Below are positions 23,060 to 35,384 of a stretch of DNA of 64,000 nucleotides, one piece after another. This DNA is from Anoplolepis gracilipes. Its lineage: Eukaryota > Arthropoda > Insecta > Hymenoptera > Formicidae. The notes beneath the pieces are model-generated. The model was not told the DNA's origin. It saw only the letters and a list, made by a program, of their open reading frames with translations, and made no database searches. The translations under genes and the position numbers were made by a program. The stretch lies in the NCBI RefSeq assembly GCF_047496725.1, contig NC_132973.1:3385233-3449232 (forward strand), written 5' to 3'. Position 1 is the first letter of the stretch; every line of letters starts with the position of its first letter.

Positions 23060-23860
23060 ATCAACGACATTGCATCGTGCATATGCTATCGATTTCCTAC
23101 GCTAACAATAAGCGCATCACGTTGCCGCGAAGAATCGATTCCGAGTGCCGGTGAAGCTCGCAGGTGAAGCGAGACACCGGCTTGGAAAAAAAGGATCTCT
23201 TCATGCTGCAAACGGCCCGCGACGGGTCAGCCCGTGATGAAATGTGCACGCAAGTCATCCGGGCCCTGTGGACCGCGCGCGCGTTTTGACCCCCGGAATC
23301 CATTCAACGCGACCTCCGAGGAGACAAGGATCTAGAGGGAAAAAAAAAGAAGAGGGGAGAGAAAACGGGGACGCGCCTTAATAAACACGTCTTACAAGAA
23401 TGCCGAAGTGCATAACCTGCACGAGCTAGAAACCGAGAGCAAGAATAGATACGCCCTTTCTCATTCTTCTTTCTATTCCGCATCTCTTTCTTTCTCTTTC
23501 GACTCTCCTTTCACCGAGTAACGCGGAACACAATGGATAAATGAGATTTTTTGCGAGCGATTGAGATCCGAGAGCAGGAAGAGGAGAGTGGCGGTCGGGG
23601 TATAGGAGAGAGGGAGGATGGCTCGGGGGGAGGGCATCATTGTCTCCCTGGGGAGAGACCGAGAGTGTACCGATGATAGGGTGCATCCCCCGGGAGCGAG
23701 GGCTCGAAGAAAGGGTTGACAGGGGAGGCGAAGCTTTTAATACTTGCGGTACCGTCCTGCCATTGTCGATAAAACGCATCGGCTGGATTACCATAAGTAC
23801 GTCATGCCGAGAGAAAGAGAGAATGAGAAAAACAAGAGATCGCCTTTACGTTTATTAAAG
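23060..23860. promoter_or_regulatory. Candidate regulatory island, long and CpG-rich
   Basis: Around 800 bp of non-repetitive GC-rich DNA. It includes facing CCGGTGAAGC / GCGAGACACCGG words (23150-23180) and purine-rich stretches at 23338-23368 and 23577-23635. A consensus E2F word TTTCCCGC lies just outside at 22747-22754. Confidence 0.3.
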
Positions 23861-24879
23861 AAATATCTGTCAGTCAATCCAACGATCACGCAAGATATCC
23901 AAATATATGATCTGTTCGTTCATTCATATATTTCAATGTAAAATTTTCATGCATTCTCGTTACAGAGATGAAAAGTTTCGCTGTAAATTGAAGCAAGAAT
24001 AAAGAAAAAAAACTTGTCTTCATATAATTAATATCGAATTATACCGAAGGAAAATTAATACTTCTAATTAATCATAATAAAAAATTTTACGAAATTATTT
24101 TTATAATAATAACATAAATATTTCTCGCAAAAACTAGATATTTTTAAAATTTGAAGCTTTGCAGACTTTCAAATTTTTATACTATACATTAAAGTTTTCA
24201 ATCTATGCACTTATAGTATTCCATTAATTTTAACTATCAATTCTTTTAATCGAAAAAAGAAGAAAATCAATCTTAAAATTTCTTTTCTCTAACACACGTC
24301 TTGATTGATATAGTATATTATCATAAAAAATTTTATCTGTTCTATTATGTAATGCTGTTATTCATTTAAACGCACCGCAAAACGAATAATTATAATAAGC
24401 TTCACAAATATTACTTTTCTACTTTCGATAATATAATCAGTATATATATTCGATCATATAATTAATATATTATCAAATTATACGATCAATGAGCTAAAAT
24501 ATATTGGGTGATATTTATTAATCGGAAATAATATGGCACCTAACCTGAAGAACAATATTTTTCTGTCCTATTTTATTAGATTTTGTGAGAAAATGTGAGT
24601 ATATATGTATTATATATAATTATTATGTGTTCGTAATTAATAATCAACGCAACATTATGTATTTCGTGCAGGTTATAATAATAATTTTATTAGATAAGCG
24701 TCTAACGTTTCGAAGTGAATATCCCGACCCAGCTCGAGGAACAGATTTAAAAGGACCGTGATCCTTTGCGCAAGGAGACGAGAATCGAGCGGCCGGTTCT
24801 CCTCTTCTTTCTCTCTCCTTCTCTCTTTCTCTTTCAAGATCGCCAAGGATCGAATTCATTCGCTTGGGTCCGTGTGCAC

Positions 24880-25230
24880 GGCTCGTACATCAACCTGTCA
24901 TAATTAATAGGGCCTTTTTGTGCGCCCCGAGTCTACCCCTGGATCTTAACACTTTGTCTTATACGTGCGATGCAACGTACCATGCGGACGGGCTATTTAT
25001 GCTATTATACTATCGTCCGTACAAAAGTCGCGGATGAACGGTGGGAATGGGGGAATTTACGACTGCTCGACGTTCATTTCCGTGTTGCAGCCACGCCGGA
25101 GTGCAGCATGCGTACGTTTGTACACTAGACGATGCTTCTCGATGGAACGAAAGATCCTCGCGGGCGAAATCGGAGCGGCCTTCCTTAATGACGAAAAAAC
25201 GAATGTGTCGAAAATTGTATCGCAGTTTTT
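24880..25230. promoter_or_regulatory. Candidate regulatory island
   Basis: TGTCATAATTAAT (24896-24908) joins a Hth/Meis-type TGTCA to a TAATTA homeodomain core. It is followed by GC-rich complex sequence. Confidence 0.3.
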
Positions 25231-25391
25231 ATGTAACTTCTTTTTTAAATAAAACCGAGATAAATTATACCGAAGTAATAATATATTTATGTACGTGTAC
25301 AGAGAAGAGACTTAAATGTCATTAAATGTCATTTTTATCGTTTTGAGAATTATAAAGGTTAGTGAAAATGTCTAACTTATTTATCTCATTC

Positions 25392-25397
<6 letters not shown>

Positions 25398-25422
<25 letters not shown>
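25398..25422. repeat. TA microsatellite
   Basis: About 12 AT dinucleotides. A 10-bp tandem TAAATGTCAT pair lies upstream at 25313-25332. Confidence 0.9.
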
Positions 25423-25979
25423 CATAAATATACGGTATTCATCTTGTCATCAAGTAAATAATAATTTAATATAATTGATAAAAAACAATTTATATACGTA
25501 CGTGTCTCGTAAAGAAAAAATAATATTATGTACAAGATTTACGTACGTTATTCGCGCCGTAAAGTTAAGTAATATTTTTTATTTTAATTTCAATTTCAAA
25601 GAAAAAAAAGTAAAAACAAAGATAATTTTTAAAAAGAAAAATTTTTATATAAAGCAGTGTAAATTACTCAATGCGGAAGATTAATAAATGATGAATAACG
25701 TATACAAGAATTTTCTTGCACAAGATATATTGTGACGTAACTGTATGCACGCGATTATGAATACGTAATTAATGCTATATGGAATTAAACATATAGCGAC
25801 GATCGATCTTTCTCTCCTTCTGCGATAAAATTCGCGAAGTTGATACCGCAACGGCGAATTTAAATCTTAATTCTTGGATCTGTGTGTTAAAACAAACCGT
25901 GAAACCATACTATTATAAATGAAGGTTCCGTGCTTTCCCAGTTTCAAGTTTACAAATTGGCGAACTGCCGACACAACGA

Positions 25980-26140
25980 CAATAACGACGAAGTCGACGA
26001 TAGTGTAAGAGCCCTCGGTGCAAGATTTCGACACCAACGAGAGTCAGGCACGGCTAATTAGGGGAGCCCTCCATGTCATAGCGAGTAAATTAATTAGAAC
26101 GCTGATTAATGTCGGGATATTAATCCGCGCCCTAGAATCA
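25980..26140. promoter_or_regulatory. Compact candidate island with homeodomain words
   Basis: CGGCTAATTAGG (26051-26062), AATTAATTAG near 26087 and TAATCC (26121-26126) fall within about 80 bp of otherwise complex, CpG-containing sequence. Confidence 0.35.
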
Positions 26141-26689
26141 TACAGCTTCGCGATTTACAAAAGAGAGAGAAGATTATTTTTATTTCCAAAGTGTTACAAA
26201 AACATCTGTAATTATCAATGTCAGACGTATTCAATAAACTGATGATGCACCTTGTTCGTTAAATGAGTAATTATTTTAGCTTTTACATCGCCAATCTCTT
26301 CTCCAAATTATTAAATTATGTAAATTGTACAATACCAATGTCTATAAAAATATTTGCAGCAACTATGTAATTTGTACAATTAACCTTGGATTCAGATTTC
26401 TCACTTATCTACGAAAGATCCACGTTGCGAAAGGAAATTGCAAATGGACACTTTGTGCGTTATACCGTCTACGTGCGTACATATACATTCGCATCTTCGG
26501 CTGTATCTTTCAAAAGTAACGTGGAAGGTGAGACTGCGCGTTTCTCGCGCGCTTTTCCCTCACGCCAGCCGCCTCTTTCTTCTACATCTTTCTTCTCTCG
26601 GCAATCGCCGCTGCTCGATGCAACGTACGCAGCGCGACCACTGACGGACGTACGGACATACCGCAATGCGAGGTACGCCGTGGCATAGT

Positions 26690-26960
26690 ACGGTGTTACA
26701 GCATGCCATATGCCATATGGCTAATGGCTTCCGCGTTGCTAAGCGTCATTGATAGCACCAGCCGAACCTATAGTGCTGGATATCCATGCTTGCCCATCTT
26801 CGTAGAGCCGTGATAGCGTTTCTTGTTAAACGTACATCCCGGTTCCTCGACCAATAAGACCGAGTCTTATTTTGCGCGCAGATACTGACGATCAGATATT
26901 ATCGCGGATACGTTTGCCACGTACGAGTCATCTCGAAACGCGTAATAATAGACGCGATAC
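26690..26960. promoter_or_regulatory. Candidate island with tandem CCATATG
   Basis: CCATATG occurs twice in direct contact (26706-26719), giving two CATATG E-boxes 7 bp apart, followed by GGCTAATGGC. The surrounding 250 bp are complex. Confidence 0.3.
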
Positions 26961-28350
26961 GTAATAGAAGATATAATGCAAAATAATATATATGTGATAA
27001 TAATGATACACATAACCATATAAGATGATTAATAATTGTGTAATGCTGAAAGAGTTGTATTAGATAGCTTTCATATTATTAATCATTTTACACTCAAGTG
27101 TAATATATAAACTAGAAATGAAAAAAAAAAACTTAATATTGATATTATATTTGATTGAATTAATAGTAAATTTTTAAATAAAACTATATGTAGATATAAA
27201 TGTTTATAGATTCCAAATATTATTACATCTTGGATATATGTTAGAAATATTTTTTGACACATTTAGTATCGCATTTAATAATAAATTTCTTGCAAATTTC
27301 TAAATATTAATCTTTCTCTATTAATAATTTCCTTTAATTGATTACAGAGTATCAATACTCTTCCAATAGTAAATGCCTTATAAAATAATCTAACGTGCAT
27401 TTTCACATGCACATTGCACGCCAAGTTATAAATACTTTTAATCAAATCCTTAATTTAAATTTATAACGATTGATTATAAATTTAGAACCTAGCATATTTA
27501 TTGAGACTTGATATCATAAATATTTTCGCAAATCATCAAATATACAATCGTTTCTGTAAATTTAACGGTTGCAATTCTTTCAGCCGCAAGCTTATTACGC
27601 AAACCGCCAAGTCTCGATCGTAAAGTATTCTCGCGATAAGCAACGATGGGATCCGTGGGAAAGATCGTAGAAACTGTCGTCCACTTCAATCTTTATCGTT
27701 TGTTGCTATCTACGGACCGATTCAAGCGCTATGCATTTCTATTGACTCGCGCACGGTTAAACGTCAAACTGGACGATACTATTCGTGTCGACTTCTCACA
27801 AATGAAACCGCGGTGTCATCTTCCTCTTTGGATTCCTCGACGATGTACAACAATGAGCGCATCGGCGCGACGCGACATGATGCAACGCGAGTGGGCTATT
27901 TTCGGGCCCGATACAGTCAGCTACAACTTCCGCCGTTTGATCGGATATATGTGGAATACATTATAGTGCTATAATCAAGAAAATAAAAGTTAGACTAAAG
28001 TCTTTCAGTTGTACGTGGGTGTAAAGTATTGAAATCCACAAATATATGTACATTCGCAAGATGAGTCGAGTTAAAAGATTCAGTAAATCTGCATTATAAT
28101 AAAAATTATGTATAATCTGACCTTTTAAGAATGTCAACCAAATATCAAGGATTTTCTTATATTATCACATTCACGTATCTCCACCTAATCGTCTGTGATT
28201 TATATTCCTATTTATGATGTATGTTTTATTAAATATAAAATGTTTTATTTCTAAAATAAAATTCATGTAGAAAAAAAGTCACATTTATCATTCTAGCTTT
28301 TCCAGCAGGTTTATCCATGGTTAAAAAAAAAAGTAAATTTTCGGACTTGT

Positions 28351-28660
28351 ACTTTTCTACTTGTCAAACCTATCGGCATGAGCAATATAACCGTCGCGCG
28401 CGCAGACAACCGATCGTTTCCTGGTATAAATATGCAACGTGTCACCCGGGGGGTCAGCAGCTCGGATTCCTCGATGGTCGGGTGCACATGCACATGCGTA
28501 CGTATATTCCACGGGCGGGCCAAGAAAGAGAGAGAGAACGCGCACGCGTTCGCACAGTCGCGCCGGCTAAACACGTGTGCATATGTGTATTGTATGTGTG
28601 TGTGCATACGTTAATCCTCCACAATGGGATCCTCCACAATGGCCTTTGTCCGTCGCGCTC
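28351..28660. promoter_or_regulatory. Candidate island with a duplicated SOX-type word
   Basis: ATCCTCCACAATGG occurs at 28614-28627 and again at 28629-28642, a 15-bp period. Each copy contains ACAATGG, the reverse complement of the SOX core CCATTGT. Confidence 0.35.
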
Positions 28661-30313
28661 GTGAAAAGAAATGAAAAACGAGAGGCTCCTCTCGTTGGTT
28701 CCTTCTCGCTGGAATACGCTGCGTACATGATTTCGTCCTTCTATCGTGCTTTCCTATACGCATCTTTTTGTATTTCCTTCATTTCAGCTATTTTTCATAT
28801 TTGTTGATATTTCGTTAGTACGATGTTACTGCGAAAACGTTGTAAAATCTTTATCTCTTATATTATTTCCTGCGCATTTGCTCTTATAGAAGATATTGAT
28901 TTAAAACTCCTCTCTGTCTCTCTTTCTCTAAAAGAGTCTAATTTATTTTATTTTATTTTCACTTTTTTATGTAACTATTTTTTCTTTGTATTAATATGCT
29001 TTCATTATATGCTTTTAATAATACTTTTATCGATAGTTTATTTTATATTGTAATTAGATAAGAAAGATTGTGTGCTTCTTTTTTAAAGTCAATGCGATCG
29101 AATGTGCTTTGTTAAGTAGCAAATAATTGTGATTGTGTATACTTATTCATTTAATTAGATTTAATTGGTGCAAAATACCATTATATATTGAACGATTGGA
29201 TCTTTTGCAATCAAATAGATGAAAATATCGCAATTTCATTCGAGCAATATCTTGTTCGCCCGGAATAAAAAGTGACGAGACACTGTCTCTTTCTCTCTTG
29301 ATACAAGATCTAAATAAACTTGGTTCGCTCATTCAATCTGTTTTTCCTCCGCGCCCTTTCTCTCCTGGCCCTTCAATCGCACGGATGAGGTTGAGGGCGA
29401 AAAAGCGGACCGTATGTGCACCAACGGTTTTTAGAGCTCGGCGGAACGCGGTAATAGAGTCGCCCGCCGGCGGCGAATCATCGACTGGAAAATCGGTCCC
29501 GGGCCGGCTCCTACTCGAACTCGCGACAAAAACGGCCATGGAGCTTGTTCCGAGTTCCGCAATGTCACGCAGTCTAAAGAAAGAGCGCCGAAGGACGAAA
29601 AAATTTCTCGCGGATCGTCGTGGGATAGCCGACCGGCCACGATAATTTGGGAGGGACCCTCGTTCATCTTGGACGAGAATCCGTCTCGCTCTAATTGCGT
29701 TCGACCCTTCGACGATTCTCGATCGATTCGTGACAGATGAGTACCCTTTCGTTGCGAATCGATATTCTAAACTTCGAAAATGCCTTAACTTCTAACTATG
29801 TTCTGTGAACATATATGGTTTACTTTCATGCCTGACAAAGATGACTGCGTAAATTACATGTTCAACTTTAGTAATTTATAAGCTTACTGTAATTAAATTT
29901 TTAAAAATCGTCTCAGTAGAATATTTCTTAAAAAAAGATTTATTATTACATCTTTATTATTAATGATAAAAATTGTTTTAACTTTTAGCAATATAACGGT
30001 GAGAAATAAATTTTAATATATAAAACTTAATACACGTAAAATTATTTTATATAGCTATTTTTAATCACAGGTTAAATTAATCTAAATAAATATAGTTTGA
30101 TAATTAAATTCGTCGGTGTAATTAATATAAATCTTGTCATTTTAAAACTTATTCTTTGTGAATGTTACATATTTATTTATTTATAAATTACTAAACTATT
30201 CTTTTTTATAACGATTTACAACGATTTACACGATATACCCAGAAAGGATATTACAGATAGTTGCTTAATGGATTACGTTACATCAATTCTATTCCCTAAA
30301 TAGTTCACTTCAC

Positions 30314-30339
30314 AAAAAAAAAAAAAAAAAAAAAAAAAA
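30314..30339. repeat. Poly-A tract, 26 bp
   Basis: A pure A run at the boundary between an AT-rich block and a complex island. Confidence 0.9.
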
Positions 30340-30345
30340 GAATAT

Positions 30346-30940
30346 CCCTGCTTCAGCTAATAGGTTCTATTCGTCAAAGCGAGACCGCGCCACGTAGTCG
30401 AGTAGAAGCATAATGACGAGAAATACGTAATATCTGGCTAATTGGGTTCGATAATAGGACGGCAATCGACGGTGCCGATAATAGCCAGAAACGGATTTCT
30501 AGCGTCACCGTTAATTCAAGAAAGATCTCCCGCGCGCGAAGAGGAAGAGCGGAGGAGAAGAAATCTCTCTTCGACTTTCATTAGCCCGCCAAGAGATCGT
30601 ACCGGCAAAGGCGTTAATCTGGCAGAATTAATCCGACTCCGGTCGGATGCTTTCCCTCGATATGCCACGAACAACGAGAATGCGAATCCGACCCTCGATT
30701 CCGCGAGCTCCCTTCGACCCTCTCTCAGCTTGATATCGGTTCAAAGTGAACGCGCATGAAGGGAGACTCTTCCATCTTTTGTCGTGAAACGTCCCGCCTC
30801 GTTTGTAAACGCTCTGTCGTAATACTTTAATTAACCGCGGAACGAACCCCCGATTTCGAACAGGAATCCTGCTATCATGGCTCATGGCCTTCGATAATAT
30901 GTACCTAGCGCGTTAAAAGTTTTCGCGAATCATGTGATAA
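30346..30940. promoter_or_regulatory. Candidate regulatory island containing duplicated module, copy A
   Basis: Complex sequence with GGCTAATT at 30436-30443. Module A (30570-30666) starts with ATTAGCC (30580) and continues GCAAAGGCG, TAATCT (30615-30620) and TAATCC (30629-30634). It aligns with module B at 31475-31566. TAATCC is the binding core of K50 homeodomains such as Orthodenticle, Goosecoid and Pitx. Confidence 0.45.
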
Positions 30941-31310
30941 TTATCTTTCATTTTTATAAATGTAACAGGTATTGCGTCAGCTCTAGATCTGCTCGAAATC
31001 TAGCTAATTAAAAATTAAACTTATTAAATTCAAATGATAGTAATTTTAGATAGAACTGCAAAATTTTATCCCTTTTTCCAACACTTTATTATACACGTCA
31101 ATAAAGTAAAGTATAATTTTTCAGTAAAGTTAAAACTATTTCTCTTGCAATAATTATGTTATATAAATCTAATCACGGTAACTAAAATGGTTAATTAAAA
31201 TTCACAAAAAGTTAAGAAACATTAATATCAGTAGTAAGTAATTATTTTTTAACGTTGATAGTATTATTTTAAAAATTAGTTTAAAGAAATAAACTGTTGA
31301 AATTTGATGC

Positions 31311-31600
31311 AAATTTTACAGGACACCCTGTAGGCTCAAGTCGCTTTCCCGATAATACGATCAGAATAAAATTTCCGGCAAGACGCTGATCGCTACAGTG
31401 CTTCACTATAGCCGGCGGCGAAGGCAAGTTTCCCAGCCACAGCGAACGCATCGGGGAGCGGCGACGGGCGCGTCTCGATGATTTTATTAGCCGGTAACGG
31501 TGCCTAATTCGACGCAAAGCCGCTAATCCGGCAGAATTAATCCGTCCTCGGTCGGTCGCTTGCCATCAATGTGTCGTGGTGGCGTGGCGCGACGATAGGG
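31311..31600. promoter_or_regulatory. Candidate regulatory island containing duplicated module, copy B
   Basis: Module B (31475-31566) runs ATTAGCC (31486), GCAAAGCCG, TAATCC (31524-31529) and TAATCC (31538-31543). About 48 of 60 aligned bases equal copy A, with the same 14-bp spacing between the two TAATC cores. It is in the same orientation as copy A. Confidence 0.45.
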
Positions 31601-31796
31601 GTGGGCGTGCGTACATCCCCGTGCCGGAGCAGACCTCGATTATCCACAGCCTCTCGACGAACCCTCTTCTCCCGCTGCCCGTGATCTACCCTGACGCGTT
31701 ACGTACGCACTCACGCACGCGGGCACGCGTGCAAACTCGTCTCCGTCAAGTTTCAAGCGAGTTTGTCGAAGCCTCGGTCGGTCGCCTCCCGACAAC

Positions 31797-31860
31797 AGAG
31801 ACAGAGAGAGAGGCAGACAGACAGACAGAGAGAAAGAGAAAGAGAGAGAGAGAGAGAGAG
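31797..31860. repeat. Purine-rich GA / CAGA tract
   Basis: Mixed CAGA, GAAA and GA repeats ending in about nine pure GA units. A GC-rich, CpG-dense stretch follows to 32220. Confidence 0.9.
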
Positions 31861-33890
31861 CGCCACTTCAGAGATCTCTCCTGCGTATCCCCGCGGATCC
31901 TGCAGGATGTGGCGCGCGGTACGGCGGGTGTCCCGGGGTGAGACCTGCCACAATGCCCGAACCCCGAGAACGATGTCGCGTTGCTACGGTGACGAACGTG
32001 GTGAACGGGAGGAGAGTCGCAACGCGACTCGCCGCGCTATTCGCAACGCGCGATCGAGGTGCATTATTAAAAGCCGAACGAGTACTTTGTAACGAGTTAA
32101 ATGTGGCCGACGTCCGCGTTCGCACCCTCGGCACCCCTGTGCCGGCATTACTTCGTGTCCCCGACCATGTGCGCGACATCCCCGGATACCTCTCGACATT
32201 GAGAGTATGTACGTAAAATTATGCCCGATCATCTTCATGAGATTGAAAAAAATGATGCAATTTATTTGAAAGTAAGATACAAGTTATAATTTTTTTTTTT
32301 TACTTTCTATTGATTTTGAAATAAAAAGTTATAAGTTATAAAGTTATTGATCTTGAAATTTTTATTTATAATACTATATGTATAACATTTAAAAAACTTA
32401 TACAAGTTATTCAGTCTAATGTGCAGTAATTAAGTGATAAAGAAAATTATACAATTGTTAAAAAAATTGTTACAAGACATGATATCATAGGTATGTTCTA
32501 ATAAGTGAAGCTTTTTTTTAACTATAAGTTATTATTATTATTAATTATTATTATATCACATCAGTGCAGAAGAATAAATTAAATGAGAACATAATTCAGG
32601 ATAGTTAAAAAAAAATATTTCAAATAAATAGTTAATAATTTTTTTTAATGTTGCAAAACTTTAATTTGCAAAGAGACAGAATTTTATAACGTTTAGAAAA
32701 TAACATATTTGATAAAGACCGCATAAAATCCGTGCTCATATTTAACAGTAAAGAGATCTATCTTACATGCCAGAATACACGCGGAAATAACACTAGCCAC
32801 CTACTCCCGTAATCGATCCATCGCTTCTGGGCGCGCACTCGTTCTTATATGGTCGTCCCAATTACAGGCTCCACTGGTTAGAACGTTAATGATTTCATTT
32901 CATAAAATAATAGAGGTACCTTTCTCCTTTCGCAACATCATTTGCTTTACGACCAAGCGGATCAATTCGCCGACATATATGCGCAATAAAACACCCTTTG
33001 GAATCCGAGAACGGGTTACCACAGGTGTCGAGATGAATGCACGGCCACCCGGTACATTCGTGTCGTTCGACATTTTCGAGAGCTTGTTCTTACAATTGCA
33101 CATGCACAATATGAAAACACGGTAGAACAAAGCACTGCATATTTGTTTTAAATATGTTATGCATTGATTTTTTTAATTATATCTTATCGAAATCATTGAA
33201 CGATGCTTCTAGCAAAGGTTACTTCGTAAAAAGGCAAATGATTTAAATACAAATTTTATTTTTTTCTTTTTATTTTAATGTTGTACACTCTATGTGTGTG
33301 TGTGTGTGTTTTTTTAACGATACTGTACGATACTGCAACGTATTTTTAACGATATTATATTCTTAACGATAAAGAATCTTTTCTGAAAGAAATAGAGAAA
33401 AAAAAGTTAATTGTATTGAGTTTTAAATCGACTTTCTCCTCAAACTTGAATCCTATGACATCACAATAATAACGTCATATTAATGTCGCGTGCTTACATC
33501 CACGATGACGCCCGAGTACGATGCACCCGCGAAATTACTGCCGCACAATTTTATCGTTGCCGTATAATTTACAGGGACGGGCGAGCCTTTCGCGCGGCAA
33601 CGAACAAGGGAAACGTCGCATATCGCGTTTTACTCGACTCCTCTCGCGTTGTAAATTCACGAGAAGCAGCCATGCGACCGGCTCGACAATGCGCTCGAGT
33701 CTCCGTTTGCTCTCCGGCGCGGAAAACGCACAAATACGCTGGCATACTTGAGGCTTATTGCGATGTAAAGCTAGTATCGCCACATTTCCCACAGTCGAGA
33801 GAAAATTTTGTCTAAAATGATTAGTTCTGCACGGTAATATCTGTCTCACATATACCTGTATCTTGACCAAAATCGATGATAGAAATTTGC

Positions 33891-33894
<4 letters not shown>

Positions 33895-33958
<64 letters not shown>
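33895..33958. repeat. GA microsatellite
   Basis: About 30 GA units with one AAG interruption near the end. Confidence 0.95.
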
Positions 33959-34060
33959 CTGTATTTTGAACTTTTGTACTTGTTCTTTTTATTACAAAAA
34001 GTAGAATAGTTACATAATAAAATATGTGAAATCTCTCTCTATGTAAGATTGTATTATTTG

Positions 34061-34081
34061 AAAAAAAAAAAAAAAAAAAAA
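34061..34081. repeat. Poly-A tract, 21 bp
   Basis: A pure A run in AT-rich DNA. Confidence 0.9.
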
Positions 34082-34130
34082 TAACAGAAATTGTATAGGC
34101 ATTTATAATTCGCCCAATTATTTATAATTA

Positions 34131-34600
34131 TTAGTCGCGACATAATGACGGTAAATATTTTCACTAATATAGTCATATATTTTCACGTGCTAATTTCACG
34201 GCTGCTACATCGGGGAGGGCAGCATTGCCATCGCAAATAAAGCTCCACTCACTCAATGATCGCGAATGCAAAAAGCGGTCGAAGTAATAACGATCTATAA
34301 ATTCATACGGCGCAAAGGATGGTAATATGTTATCGGCAGACATTAGCAAATGAGCAAAGTAAATAACGACGTCAATCCGCGCAGCGTTCGTATTAAGGTA
34401 CTGCTCGGTAACGAGATCTCGATGGTACGCAAGAACGAACAAACGAACGAACGAATAAAGCTTGGGGAACCGCGTATGTATATATCGGTGTAAGAAGCCT
34501 AAGCAGCGCAATGTAAACGATTTTACGACGACGTGTTGGCCGGATGTAAACCACTTAACCGAAGGCAAATTGACTATACCGGGACGCAGTTCGATTGGCG
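34131..34600. promoter_or_regulatory. Candidate regulatory island
   Basis: Complex sequence with GTGCTAATTTCACGG near 34187 and a short CGAA tandem at about 34434-34456. There is no coding resemblance. Confidence 0.25.
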
Positions 34601-35331
34601 AGAAATCGATTATGGTTTAATTTTATAGGTCATTATAACGCGAGCACCAAACCGACAGCACGCCTGAGAAATCTCTCCCTCCTTCTGCTTTTTGCTCGCA
34701 AAATGCGTCGTCCAAAGAAATTTTTACCATGACGAGAATTTCTCGACATGTTAATTTGTCCTTCATATCCGTTCCTGTATATTTCCGCATCTTATATAGT
34801 AAGTTGAAGAACGAAAAATTCCATATTTTTGTCATGTATTTGTGTCTTATCCTTTTTATTAATTTTAATAATTTTGAGGGATATAATTTCATTTTTACCT
34901 CAATCTAAATAAATAATCTCCTATGTCTTTAACTTTTTTTTAGAATTCCGTTACGGGAAACAATGTTTTTTAATTTAGAAAATAAATTAATTATTAAATT
35001 TAAACAATGTTTATGTTATATTAAAAATAATATGGATATTAAGTAAATCCAGTAACTATTTTTAACTAAAATAATATTTTTAATATTTCTGTCTAATGAA
35101 TTTGAATTGAATAGCTTATTCTCACGAGTTTCTTAAGTTTATATAACTATAACTCTTTAGTAAATTAAAGTAGATGAAGCTAACGAAGCGATAATTTTTA
35201 ATTTATGAGATAATTATAGAAAAAAAATACAATTTCTCTTTAATTCTTTCTTTCAAAAATTTATTTCAATGATAAAGATTCAAGATATCAAAAATAGATA
35301 GTTTTATTCACAAGTGCAATATCAAGTACTG

Positions 35332-35334
<3 letters not shown>

Positions 35335-35383
<49 letters not shown>
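35335..35383. repeat. CT/GA microsatellite
   Basis: About 22 CT units on the plus strand. Confidence 0.95.

Positions 35384-35384
<1 letters not shown>

Larger units (their letters stand above)
22741..32230. other. Upstream non-coding block 3, no gene recognised
   Basis: AT-rich stretches with nothing recognised: 23881-24640, 25231-25780, 26241-26400, 26961-27540, 27961-28350, 28781-29190, 29801-30313 and 30941-31310. Complex islands: 22741-23880, 24641-25230, 25781-26240, 26401-26960, 27541-27960, 28351-28780, 29191-29800, 30346-30940 and 31311-32230. The 106-codon frame at 27646-27966 resembles no family I know. Confidence 0.6.

Noticed and set aside
27646..27966. 106-codon plus-strand frame starting MGSVGKIVETVV
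   Set aside because: No recognisable family, no splice context, and its length is not unusual for GC-richer islands.
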